From contig OY759222.1 in NCBI GenBank assembly GCA_963662175.1, positions 4,818,713 to 4,882,712 of the forward strand: 64,000 bases of DNA, read 5' to 3'. Below the pieces are notes generated by a model that saw nothing but the letters and a program-made list of their open reading frames with translations, made no database searches and was not told the origin of the DNA. Positions 1-9,829 of the stretch are shown piece by piece. Origin of the DNA: Aradus depressus. Taxonomy: Eukaryota; Arthropoda; Insecta; Hemiptera; Aradidae. Both the position numbers and the translations under genes were made by a program. The number at the start of each line of letters is the position of its first letter. Position 1 is the stretch's first letter.

Positions 1-188
1 TTCATTACCTAGGTTAAGGGGTCTTTAACGAGTACCTGACATCGTAAAGGCTCGAGTATATCGTTTAACGTCCCAACCGAAGGACAGCGTGCTTATGTTT
101 CTTTACCTTTCAGATAAAATATACTAAAGGGGTCGGCCGGGTTTCGAATCAGCGATCATGAGTTCAGTAAGCAAGCACGCACACCACT
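1..188 (-). mobile_element. SINE family 1, partial copy at window edge
   Basis: This is the body and part of the tRNA-like head of the tRNA-derived SINE described in full at 13946-14291, in reverse orientation. It is cut by the window start, so its tail is not visible. The head ends before the A box: the GAGCTACCGG segment is missing, and the B-box complement is diverged. It is an old copy with many substitutions. Confidence 0.8.
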
Positions 189-299
189 TTTCCTAATGAC
201 AGATAACTTAAATACTATGGCGATCTTATAATATTTATTCCTATAAACAATTTGTGTTACCTTCACAGTTTTGATTAAAACTAGTTTTCTTACTACAAT

Positions 300-905
300 T
301 ATAACCAGCCAAGATAACCAGCAACCTTCCCAGACACTGGCAAAAATTTCGCTCAAAATTTTGATCACAAATATTGAGCTTATTTTTGTACAAAATATTG
401 AATGGTCGTGGACCCCTCACACTACACAAAAATATTTCACAAAATTTGAGTGTCGACTAAACATCCGTGATGGAAGCACGGCGCATCGCGTTGTACTCAG
501 CCATAGCCGCATACGTTTCTTTGCCCAGGGCAAATCCGGAGGTTGAAAGTAGCGTAGTTGTATTATGTGCAGTGTTGAAGGAGTCTTTAAATAATAAGAA
601 GAAAAGAGTGTGGGTCAGGAATTATTTGAAGAAGCGACCGACCCATGGTCATGGTAACCTACTTGGCCAACTGAGCTTGGAACCTACACTTTATCAAAAT
701 TTCCTCACACTGCGCTCTCATGCTACAAAATATTGACAGGTCCGCAAAAATTTTCTAAACTTTCAGAAAACTTTTGGACGCCCCACAAAATATTGAATAC
801 CCCTTTTTTTGCACAATATTTGTCCTCACACTCTCAATATTTTTGCACAAAACCGACATCTTCAAATTTTTGAGCGAAATTTTTGCCAGTGTGAGGGCCC
901 CTTTA
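300..905. repeat. Inverted-repeat region, possible decayed TIR element
   Basis: The motif CTGGCAAAAATTTCGCTC near 334-353 recurs in reverse complement near 871-890, each next to a CCTCACA or TGTGAGG motif. Between the arms lie several copies of CAAAATATTGA in both orientations. This looks like a decayed element about 0.6 kb long with long subterminal inverted repeats. I see no transposase frame and no convincing target-site duplication, so its class is unknown. The 60-90 codon open frames here overlap on both strands and look like chance. Confidence 0.4.
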
Positions 906-928
906 GAGTTAATTATTCTAATAAAGCT

Positions 929-1181
929 AATTGAGGGGGTTAGAAGCAAAGGGATGTAAGTGACAATTCGGCTGAAATTGAGATATGTGTGTTAACATCT
1001 TCCTTGACACCTACCCTGCCTACTGACTAATGATCACAACGATTGTTAGTACTAGTAATGCTATCTAGTGGAAAATACCTGGGTAATACCTGAATTTACG
1101 ATGTTACTATAACTTTGAAGGTAATTATCTCGAAATGACATTTTTGTCACTTACATCCTTTTGCTTCTAACCCCCTCAATT
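929..1181. mobile_element. MITE-like element with ~37-bp inverted ends
   Basis: Positions 929-966 and 1143-1181 are near-perfect reverse complements (AATTGAGGGGGTTAGAAGC at the left end). They enclose about 175 bp with no coding potential. The size and structure fit a non-autonomous DNA transposon. I could not define a target-site duplication, so the superfamily is open. Confidence 0.55.
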
Positions 1182-1218
1182 ATTCATTTTAAAAAAGGGA
1201 TGCAAATGAGTGTGATTT

Positions 1219-1335
1219 TGATGTGGACAATGGTGTTGATGTGGACAATGGTGTTGATGTGGACAATGGTGTTGATGTGGACAATGGTGTTGATGTGGAC
1301 AATGGTGTTGATGTGGACAATGGTGTTGATGTGAG
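1219..1335. repeat. 18-bp minisatellite, about 6.5 copies
   Basis: The unit TGATGTGGACAATGGTGT is repeated head to tail with almost no variation. The period is a multiple of three, so a frame reading Asp-Val-Asp-Asn-Gly-Val stays open, but no start codon or longer frame supports a protein. Confidence 0.9.
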
Positions 1336-1367
1336 GTTAGTCAAGTTTACTACATTTAACTAAATTT

Positions 1368-1515
1368 TAGTGTGAGGATTCAGAAGCCAATATCTAATAA
1401 GTCAAATATTGTGTTTTATACTAAACGGTCGATTGGCTTTGGCGGGTGAGCAGAAACTTGGTTCATTAATTTGGGGAAGTACATAGATGATGATTTACCG
1501 GTGACTTTTTTTTTT
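1368..1515 (+). repeat. Dispersed repeat family D, 3' end fragment
   Basis: This matches the 3' part of the repeat described at 3594-4322: a segment with AACGGTCGATTGGCTTTGG, then TTAATTTGGGGAAGTACATAG, then a poorly conserved terminal region and a T-run. It is a truncated, diverged copy. Confidence 0.5.
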
Positions 1516-2114
1516 TCTGAATTCATAATGGTTACTTTCAAATTTTGCAAACGGTGGTAAAAATATCTTTCAACAAAGAAATAAGATTTAAAGTCGTAAA
1601 GGCAAAGCTGGTCGGTTAACAGGGGCGGCGCACCCCTTCCCCGGGGGAGCGCTACTGCTAGTTATTTATCGCTCATAAATCCAAGGAAAAAGTTCCCAAC
1701 AGAGTTAAATAATTACGGTGTGTAGAGGATAGTACAAGATTTATGGGAAATGTAAAGTTTAAATGGGGTAAAACGGGGTTTCAAAAGTGAAGAATCCTAA
1801 AGAAATACGTATTCAGTGGACCACCGACAATGAACTTCCCCAGGGCGAATTTATCTACCAATTCCTCATTCAAAATTTCATATCGATAGGTTCAAAACAC
1901 CAGCAGTTATCTGTTGTTTTGTGTTAAGTCTTACTCTAATCGTTTTTGGTTTAATATCAATAGATCTCTCATTCCGGGATTATGGATTTATTTATTTTTT
2001 TATTTAATAAGAGAATGTTACATAGGCATCATGATGGCAAATATAATACTGCAATTAATGATTTTTGCTGGTGAGATCACTGCACTGCAGAGGTGCGTGG
2101 CGTTTAGAAGCGCA

Positions 2115-2575
2115 GCCAGGTAACACCCCGAGCAAGTCACGCTGCCATGTTCGTTTAAGTCGGCGAAGTGGGTTTGTAGGCAGGGTATTTGAAGCTAGTG
2201 TTTGAAAGAGAGGATTGACGTGGCACTTGTAAGTCGTTATGAAGGGTGTTGTTAGTGACGTAGAATGGTGCGTTACTGATGTGCCGTAAGATGGTTCAAA
2301 TTGGACTTGCCTGCAGATCCTTATAGTTCCAAGCCGTACGTCCATATCGGCTTGAGAAGCGAATTGTAAATGGTGAGTGAGGCAGTCAGTTAGAGTGATG
2401 ATCGTCGTCCAATTAATGATTTGAGTAGTCAGAAGCGTTCTATTGTTTCTGTGCGTTTTAGTCTGGTGTGAGCGTTCGACGTTAAACGTCTGTCCAAATG
2501 CAGCCCAAGGTAGCGGACAGTCTCCAAGGTTGGGAGAATGTGATTATCTATGTGAACTGACGAGCAAGGGATTAT
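2115..2575 (-). pseudogene. Non-LTR retrotransposon reverse transcriptase, C-terminal remnant
   Basis: Read on the minus strand, the conceptual translation contains VRYLGLHLDRRLT, then a stretch resembling LTIYNSLLKPIWTYGLEL, and after frame changes a tail with LRRLKRTWQRDLL. These are the 'thumb' and C-terminal hallmarks of jockey-type LINE polymerases, which copy their own RNA into DNA. At least six in-frame stops and one or more frameshifts make it non-functional, and the catalytic YADD region is absent. The frame on the opposite strand is a shadow. A similar, less damaged fragment lies at 14676-15627. I am confident that it is LINE-derived and less sure of the clade. Confidence 0.75.
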
Positions 2576-2615
2576 CGATTCACATATAAAAAATATTAAA
2601 AATTAGGGTCAAAAC

Positions 2616-2920
2616 AAGGTCATATCGCCTACTACCAGAGCGCTCTTTCGTCACTCTGGTGGACATGAGCCCGACTCTACTGTGGGAGTTCTAAATTTTG
2701 CCTACCCTAATTTTTTATTCACCTAGGGTAGGGGTCATTAACGAATATTTGACATCGTACAGGCTCGGGATCATCGCTTAACGTCCCATCCGAAGGACGG
2801 CGTGCTTAAGTTTATTTTACCTCCCAGATAAAATAAACTAAGAGCCTTGGCCGGGTTTCGAACCCACAACTTTGAGCTCAGAAGGCAAGCACGCATACCA
2901 CTGAGCTACCTGCGCCCTCT
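2616..2920 (-). mobile_element. SINE family 1, nearly full length
   Basis: The copy runs from the tail-proximal AGGTCATATCGCCTACTACC to the head end GCGCCCTCT. The A-box region (GAGCTACC in this orientation) and B-box region (GGTTTCGAACC) are both present. It lacks the CCCGGGC tail-proximal block. A possible short duplication (TAAAAATTA / TAAAATTA) flanks it, but I do not rely on it. Confidence 0.85.
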
Positions 2921-3209
2921 AAAATTATATATATATATATTGAGTTTAGGTTGCTTCTCCTATTGAAATTATGAAAACTTATAGATATTTCGTGTTACGT
3001 AATACTTTTCAAGATCCTCTCTCCCCGCTTTCACAAACTGTCACAAAATTCGAACCCCTCTTCGACGTTACGTAATTTATTCACTGTCCCTAAATAACTG
3101 AAAAGGCTAGCGGCCTGTTACAGCTCTAACAACTTTACATAGAATTTTGATATTTGTTTATTTATTTTTTTTTTTCTCTCATTTGTCTATTGCCTAGTAT
3201 AATGCGCGT

Positions 3210-3245
3210 AGCGCCCCTCCCCCCTCCCCCCCCCCCCCCCCCGCC
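3210..3245. repeat. Poly-C tract
   Basis: A cytosine-rich run with about twenty consecutive C is flanked by CCCTCC segments. The G-rich complement could form a quadruplex. Similar tracts recur throughout the window. Confidence 0.9.
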
Positions 3246-3593
3246 ACGTCCTCGCTGCCTCATATGACAGTTACCGATGGGTATCCTGGACAGTCAAGCG
3301 AACCATTACTTAGTTTCGTCAAAGTTTTCGCTTGATCTCAAGCCCATCAAAGCTGTGTGAACTTGATACATATTAACATACCATCCGACCTCTCATCTGT
3401 ATATAATCCTGTTATAGGGTAAGGCATGCTCCAACGGACACCAAGAGTTAGGACCACATCCTGAGAGGGTATCAAGAAAAAGCGGGACAACTAAGGGGAG
3501 GGAAATACTTCCAACTGACTGAAAGAGCCAGGAAAAATCCAAATTACTACCTTCTTTAAAACTTAAATATCATAATATCCCTTTTATTTTTTT

Positions 3594-4322
3594 AAGTTAT
3601 GTAATCGGTCAAAATTTCATGCGGAGTTCACAACGGAATTTCATGTTTCTAGATTCAAAATATGAAAATAACAATTCAGTCTGTCTGTGCGCCTGTGAAC
3701 ACGATAACTCCCGATGGAATGAATGTATCAACACGAAATTTTATATGTGAATCCAAAACCTTCTAAAGAGGACATTTATTGTTTTTCAGCTAAATCGATT
3801 TAAGGAAACAGGAGGATTAGGGGGAGGATTAACACAAAAACTCTAATAACTGTCGATAAAATGAATGTATCGACTCGAAATTATATATGTGTGACCGAAA
3901 CCCCATAGGGAATACACCTCTCGATATCCAGCCAAATCGACCCAAGGTGGGAGTCATAACTCAAAAACTTTAATATCTGCCGTTGTAATGAACTTATCGA
4001 CATGAAATTTCGATTATTGCTTGTCTAATAAGGTGTGTGAACCGTGCCAATGAGGACGAAACCTGTCAAATTTCAGTGATATCGACTATAGGGAACGGAG
4101 GTTCAGGGGAGGGGGCTCATTTCAAAAACTCTAATAACTGCCGATGTAATGAATTTATAGACACAAAAGTTAGTATGAGGATTTAGGAGCTCCTATGTAA
4201 GTCAACTGTTTAATATTAGCGCAAACGGTCGTCTGGTTTTGGAGGGGGAGCGGAAAATTAATTGATTAATTCGTTCTGGGGAAGTACATAGCCGGTTATT
4301 CACAGGCAATTTTTTTTTTTTT
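3594..4322 (+). repeat. Dispersed repeat family D, near full-length copy
   Basis: This is an unclassified repeat seen more than ten times in the window. In order it has a 5' block (AAGTTATGTAATCGGTC, then a segment near GGAATTTCATGTTT and a GTCTGTCTGTG segment), about four degenerate internal units of roughly 110-130 bp, and a 3' block (ATTGATTAATTCGTTCTGGG, then GAAGTACAT and an imperfect hairpin region before a T-run). Each internal unit contains CTAATAACTG, a variant of ATGAATGTATCGACACG, and a GGGGAGGA segment. I see no protein frame and no tRNA-like promoter. It could be a non-autonomous rolling-circle element or an LTR-less retroposon; I cannot tell which. Confidence 0.65.
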
Positions 4323-4726
4323 TAATTTTTAAAAAATTTTAGTTGATAGTCGAAAAATCACTAAGAGACAGACAGTAAGCGTTGGGTACACTGACTGCAT
4401 TCTGAAAGAGAAAATATCGTTTAATAATCCCGAACGAATAGCTTTCCCAATCCCCCCCTCTCAAAGAATTTTAATATCTGAGAGGAGTATTTTGTCACAT
4501 GGGCTTGCCTGGACCCTGCTCGTTTGATTTGCCTGGACTGTATTTAATCTCTTCCACATTTGACATAGGCTGGGAAATCCAATCTCAATAGTGTTATGTT
4601 TCTATGTTGTGTTGTGTGCAAGTGACGTCATCCCTCCAGCCCATCCCCTCCTCTCGTCTGTGTTGTGACGTGAAGTAGTGTTGTATGAAGGCATGAGAAG
4701 TGCAAGGAACTTTCTATAGGCTCACT

Positions 4727-4886
4727 TAGGGTTCAATTGATGCAACAAAGTATAGAAACTTTTAATTACTCATGAGTAGTATCGATTAAAACGTTTGATA
4801 CTACTTAAATATCGTATAAAAAATGTATCGATACCTATTATATCTAATATTAAATCTAGTACTTCGTTAAATAAATTTAAACAATA

Positions 4887-4957
<71 letters not shown>

Positions 4958-5631
4958 ATATAATAATAATATAAAAAACAATAAAATTTGAAAGATGTAA
5001 ATGAGATATTGTAGTGGGCATAAGAAACAAATAAATCAAATCGAATAAGATAAAATTATATTATTAAAAACATACTGAAAATAATAAAAAGCGTTACGAA
5101 ATAAACATACAATTTATTTTTACTAAGGATATAAAACTACTGGAGACTATTCGTATCATTACACTACTACCTTAGGACGAGGCATTATAATTTGTAATTG
5201 ACAAAATGAAATGTAAAAATAAAATAAAATTCTGAAATCGTAATCATGTTCACGGTTCTGTTCAAAATCAAACAAACTTATATCTTCATAAACGATATAC
5301 CATTTAATGTAAATAAGGTAAGAATAAGGACGCATCATGCAGACTGCGTGATGACATCACACATGAGGTTATCACCATCTATGTATATCATTTGTCCGTG
5401 GACCGGAATTTGAGTTCAGTATTTTATTGTAATAACAAATAAAAGAAAATTGTATGAAAATAAACGGTGAATGATTTTGATGAATTGGAAAATGGATATA
5501 ATTTTTTTTAATTCTTGAAATTGGTCATGAGTACTTTGAATCGATACAAATAATATCTATTCGATACCTACTTGGTATCGGCTAAAAGTATCGATACTTT
5601 ACTCGTATTTACTTGTATCGATAGATCCCTA
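4727..5631. mobile_element. hAT-like non-autonomous element with TATCGATA-rich ends
   Basis: The left end TAGGGTTCAATTGATGCAAC and the reverse complement of the right end, TAGGGATCTATCGATACAAG, match at about 14 of 20 positions. Outside them lie GGCTCACT (4719-4726) and GGTCCACT (5632-5639), an 8-bp duplication with two mismatches, as expected for an old hAT insertion. Both subterminal zones are packed with TATCGATAC-type motifs. The interior is AT-rich, contains a (TA)n tract and has no coding potential. Confidence 0.6.
4886..4953. repeat. (TA)n microsatellite
   Basis: Alternating TA runs for about 68 bp with one interruption, inside the hAT-like element. Smaller TA tracts occur near 2930 and 21800. 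Confidence 0.95.
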
Positions 5632-5872
5632 GGTCCACTCCCAGACCAGACAACCGAGACAGAATATTGAAACTCGCCTCCTCAACGGACCGAGACCTTT
5701 CCCTTTCATCCGATCAGTTCAGTTCAGTATCTCTCAAGCGTAATGAACTGTATATTTGCGATACCGATGTTTTTGGGCTCTCCATTCACCTCTGGAAGAA
5801 GAAGCAAGAATGGATCAAGTTAACTAACTACTAAGATTGAATTATTGGACTGTATTTATAATTGAAAAAATA

Positions 5873-6213
5873 GGTTAGGTTTTCTGACTCATGCCCGGGC
5901 TTTAACAACAAGGTCATATCGCCTACTACCAAAGCGCTCTTTCGTCACTTTGGTGGACATGAGCCCGACTCTACTGTGGGAGTCCTAAATTTTGCCTACC
6001 TTAAATTTTTATTCATCTAGGGTAGGGGTCTTTAACGAGTACCTGACATCGTACAGGCTCGGGACCTTCGCTTAACGTCCCATCCGAAGGACGGCGTGCT
6101 TAAGTTTATTTTACCTCCCAGATAAAATAAACTAAGGGCCTCGGTCGGGTTACGAACCCACGACCTTGAGCTCAGAAGTCAAGCACGCATACCACTGAGC
6201 TACCGGCGCCCTC
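5873..6213 (-). mobile_element. SINE family 1, full length with telomere-like tail
   Basis: This full-length copy has intact A- and B-box regions at its head (right end). The tail reads as ACCTAACC on the SINE strand. TTGAAAAAATA (5862-5872) and TTGAAAAAAATA (from 6214) look like the target-site duplication. It sits 36 bp from an oppositely oriented copy, so the two heads face each other. Confidence 0.85.
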
Positions 6214-6249
6214 TTGAAAAAAATATATACCTATATATAATAAATCCGA

Positions 6250-6565
6250 GGGCGCCGGTGGTATGCGTGCTTGACTTCTTAGCTCAAGGTCGTGGGTTCG
6301 AAACCCGGCCGAGACCCTTAGTTTATTTTATCTGGGAGGTAAAATAAACTTAAGCACGCCGTCCTTCGGATGAGACGTTAAGCAATGATCCCGAGCCTAT
6401 ACGATGGTCAGGTATTCGTTAAAGACCCCTGCCCTAGGTGAATAAAAATTTAGGGTAGGCAAAATTTAGGTCCACCAGAGTGATTGAAAGAGCGCTCTGG
6501 TAGTAGGCGATATGACCTCGTAGTTAAAGCCCGGGCATGAGTTCACAATAAATAACTAACTAACT
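6250..6565 (+). mobile_element. SINE family 1, full length, A-box deleted
   Basis: The tRNA-like head lacks the TAGCTCAGT segment (GGCGCCGG runs directly into TGGTATGCG), so the A box of the internal RNA polymerase III promoter is lost. The B-box region GGTTCGAAACC is intact. The body is typical, and the tail is (TAAC)n. ATAATAAATCCGA (6237-6249) and ATAATACATCCGA (6566-6578) form a 13-bp duplication with one mismatch, which shows an insertion separate from the neighbouring reverse copy. Confidence 0.9.
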
Positions 6566-6578
6566 ATAATACATCCGA

Positions 6579-7815
6579 CTCTGTGGGAGAGAGAGTGGCC
6601 TGTAAGCGAGGTTGGTATAAGAAGTCCTGTACTGGCCACATCACATTTTTTTAATAATAATTATTACAGACAATATACAATTATTTTCTGGGGCTGGAGA
6701 AGGGTCAGATCAGAATGTGAACCTGTTGGACTTCCACTTAGTATTTTTTTAAGTTTCTGAGAGCTTAATTTTTTGTTGTTTTCAATTTTCTCTATAACTT
6801 TATGTTTCACGTCAAAAACAATATTTTTTTGAAAATTGGTACCAATATAAGTTCGGTATGGCCTAAGATGATCTATTATTATACCTATAATATATATATA
6901 TATTTTTTTTTTCAGGAAGAAATTAAAGATAGTTAACCTGCAAAGATTTTTGGAAACGTCATTTTTTCATTCGACAAAAGTCTTTCCGCTCAACGAAATA
7001 CAGATAATGATAATAATTCAAAGCAGGTTAACAAGTAAGCAAGATTTGTACAACTAGATTTTTTTTTACAGTTTTAAAATTATGAAATTTTATTTATAAT
7101 TAAATTATGAAATTTTACAACTTTACTATCAATGGGTCATGTATCGACTTTTGAGTCGATCCACAAGTTATTATATCGTGTAAAATACACAAAAAAAAAA
7201 CTTAAAAAGCAATAAATGTCGTTTTTCATTTTGTTTTCATCTTGTGTGGAGATAAATGAAACATGTTTTCCCCACTTTGTTTTGTCTGTTTCACGTGAGG
7301 ACTTGATACACAACCACCCCTCACAACCAACCCTCACAGCCAACCCTCACAGCCTAAGTTCCTGTAATTGGAAATGTTTTGTCATCCTCTTTAATTTTCT
7401 TTTACATATAACTTTCCTTTTTTTAGGTCCTTTCGTAATCGAATTCTATGCTAGACGGTCAGGTCCGGCCCTGTATTGAAAATTGAATATTAAAAATAGA
7501 AATTTGTCGAAAATTTTAATATTTGAAACGTGTGTTAAAGTCAATTTGTATTTAATATTGTTATGATCTGAATTTCATTTATGTTTGATGTAGGTCATTC
7601 CATATATTCATTGTTCGTCTAGATTGACCCGTCTGGATATAACCTATATAACCTATATAACCTACTTCTGGCTATTTTGTGTTTAAAATTAGTTTTCTTG
7701 GTATCTTTAACTTATTTTAATGTGGTTATTCATTTAAAATATTGTTTTAGATCAAGTTATCACTTGCAGTCAGTTCCTTTTAGTTCAAATTTAATGTAAT
7801 TTTCTAGGCTTTAGA
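6579..7815. other. No recognised gene; AT-rich spacer
   Basis: I see no protein family, RNA gene or clear element. Around 6607-6650 a short motif (GTTGGTATAAG ... CTGGCCACATCACATT) matches the inverted ends of the element at 47104-47425. The open frames at 7137-7343 and 7216-7479 overlap on opposite strands and look like chance. Confidence 0.6.
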
Positions 7816-7823
7816 CATTCTAT
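7816..7823. repeat. 8-bp target-site duplication, left (CATTCTAT)
   Basis: It is identical to 8397-8404 on the other side of the hAT element. An 8-bp duplication is the hAT signature. Confidence 0.9.
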
Positions 7824-8396
7824 CAGGGGTGTAGCCAGGATTTTGAGCAGGGGGAGGGGGGGCAAAGTTAGGCTACGAGGGTGGGGGGTATAGCCTCCCG
7901 GGGGCACAGCCCACAGTTTCCATGGTTAGCGTTGTAGACTTTTTGTTATTAATTTGGGAGACTCGGACCTCTAGAAGCTCCCCCTGAGATAACCACTGAC
8001 TGTAATACTTGTTGACTTCACATGAGCAGCAAAGCGCAGCAAATGCACGCTGTGGTTTCCGTGCTTTTAGAATTAAATTACTCACAGCCAATAGCGTGCA
8101 TTTGCTGCTGCTGCGCTTCACATTTTTACTGCGCATATAAAATCAACTTTAAGAGTATAAAGTATAACATAAATGACGATTTTGAGCGAGGAAATGAAAT
8201 GATGGAATTCATGTATATTTAAATAAATGTAATAAGACTTGTTTTGTACATGTACATTTATGTAACAGCTGATTGCTGATTTAGGAATCAGACGCACGGA
8301 AAATTTGTAGATCCTATTGGTAACTTGCAAGCCATTTCTAATAAAAACTATTTTTTTAGTTTATTTAATTTTTACGCCCCCCTGGCTACGCCCCTG
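7824..8396. mobile_element. hAT non-autonomous element, complete
   Basis: The element begins CAGGGGTGTAGCCAGG and ends CCTGGCTACGCCCCTG, inverted repeats with one mismatch, and has perfect 8-bp duplications on both sides. It is 573 bp long with no transposase. A subterminal inverted pair (AGCGCAGCAAATGCACGCT near 8034-8052 and its complement near 8094-8112) could be a binding site for the transposase. A second copy lies at 50484-50984. The overlapping frames within it are non-coding. Confidence 0.9.
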
Positions 8397-8404
8397 CATT
8401 CTAT
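8397..8404. repeat. 8-bp target-site duplication, right (CATTCTAT)
   Basis: This is a perfect copy of 7816-7823. Its last base abuts the next inverted-repeat element. Confidence 0.9.
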
Positions 8405-8664
8405 ATATCGCACCCCCGCTTCAGAAGTGACTGACATAACTCAAAATTCGTCAATTTTTTGTTTATGTCGCAAATGAGATAAGAAAAATGATCTCTTTGT
8501 TCAGGAAAAACGACACTTCTCGGGTTCCAATAGATTAGAAACTAGAAAGAAAAACGTATGAGCCCTCATTACTTCAAAATAGTTATTTCAAATTACAGTA
8601 ATTTTTCCGTGTAATTTTACATGCATTCATGATTTTTGACACTTCTGAAGCGGGGGTGCGATAT
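8405..8664. mobile_element. MITE with 25-bp perfect terminal inverted repeats
   Basis: Positions 8405-8429 (starting ATATCGCACCCCCGCTTC) and 8640-8664 are perfect reverse complements. The 210-bp interior has no coding potential. The right-hand duplication of the hAT element lies directly at its left edge. No flanking duplication is clear, so the superfamily is unknown. Confidence 0.75.
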
Positions 8665-8964
8665 GTGGCAACACTGGAGCCCTCACGGCTCGTCCCTCCC
8701 GCCAGGAAGTTATTACCTGTTACTTGTTAGACGAAGCTTGTGTATGATGGTACTTAAAACAAAGTCTTTTCATATTTTGGTATTTGTAAAGCCAGTTGTT
8801 TTATTTAAGTAGAAAATAAATCAAACATGGGCGCACTCGTTTATGGTGATCGATTGATTGAAGATTGAATTTTGTGTGTGACATTGTGCCTGTTTTGTTT
8901 TGGCTATAATAATGGAGTACAATAAGGCCACCATATTGAATGTGACAAGAGGCATTTTGGCTGA

Positions 8965-9330
8965 GAACTTCAGTATTTTAGAAATTATGTTAAAATTTAC
9001 TTGGTGGCCACTGAAACAATAAAAAAGTCGAGGGAAATTCAAGTGGCCAGCATCAAAAATTTAATGGGGCAAGAGGCTTTATGATTGTATGAAACGATAA
9101 CAGACGTAGAAGAGGCTAAGGAGACGGTAGAAGGAATGTTGAAGATGCTAGAAGCAGTAAGAGTTGTGTTATGGACATTTTCAAGCTTCTTAGTCGGAAA
9201 CAACATGGTGAGCCGTTTGACCAGTTTTATGCTGTTCTTAGATTCCTTATAGGTATCTCCTTGTGAGTTTGAAGAGCAGGAAGAAAAATTACTTAGGACA
9301 TTGATTGCCTTAGGTACGAGTAATCAGCTG
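8965..9330 (+). pseudogene. LTR-retrotransposon gag-like fragment
   Basis: Pieces in different forward frames read FRNYVKIYLVATE, IKKSREIQVASIKNLMG, LLSRKQHGEPFDQFYAVL and CEFEEQEEKLLRTLIALG. This order and spacing match the capsid-like gag region of arthropod Gypsy-type elements, which packages the element's RNA. At least two stops and two frame changes break it, and no zinc knuckle, protease or polymerase follows. LTR assignment is an inference from gag resemblance alone. Confidence 0.55.
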
Positions 9331-9404
9331 TTTTATGGATTGTGTTAGTGTACAGTGACAATTAAGTAATGTTAAGTTACTTTCAATGTTTATCCATCCA
9401 ACTT

Positions 9405-9610
9405 TTTAGTATCTGGTTGTGAATTGAGTTTTAAAAATGTTGTTTCTTTTGGGTTAAAGTTATTTTTGTTAGTTATATGTTTTCTTCTCATATTCTCAGT
9501 TAGTAAACTTTTCTTTTGAACTGGCCGTAAGTGTATAATATTTGAAAATAGTGACTAAAGAGCTACTCACTGTAATGTGAATTATTTATGAAGTCAACTT
9601 GGAAGCCTAT
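9405..9610 (+). repeat. Dispersed repeat shared with 10320-10475 and 54130-54350
   Basis: The three segments share GGTTGTGAATT (in two of them), a TTCTTCT region, a CTGGCC or CTAGACGGG block and a following AATAGTGA-type stretch, in the same order. They could be LTR remnants of the nearby gag-bearing element, but I see no paired LTR, primer-binding site or polypurine tract. Confidence 0.35.
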
Positions 9611-9738
9611 GACGTAATTTACATAAAAGTTGAAGATCAGTGGTACAAGAACAAACCTTGATGTACTCCAGTTTAAATGACTTTGTAATCCTCCTTCAAT
9701 TGTACTTATATGCATTTTTGGTGTGTTGCAGATGCTGG

Positions 9739-9782
9739 ACCGAAGGACGGCGTGTTGAAGATGGGTTCAACTCCCAGATAAA
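9739..9782 (-). repeat. SINE family 1 sliver
   Basis: Only the CCGAAGGACGGCGTG and CTCCCAGATAAA body blocks are recognisable. This is a decayed fragment. Confidence 0.45.
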
Positions 9783-9829
9783 CACCCCCTTGAGTTGTTA
9801 TTTTTGATTGTGAATTGACTAAATATAAG

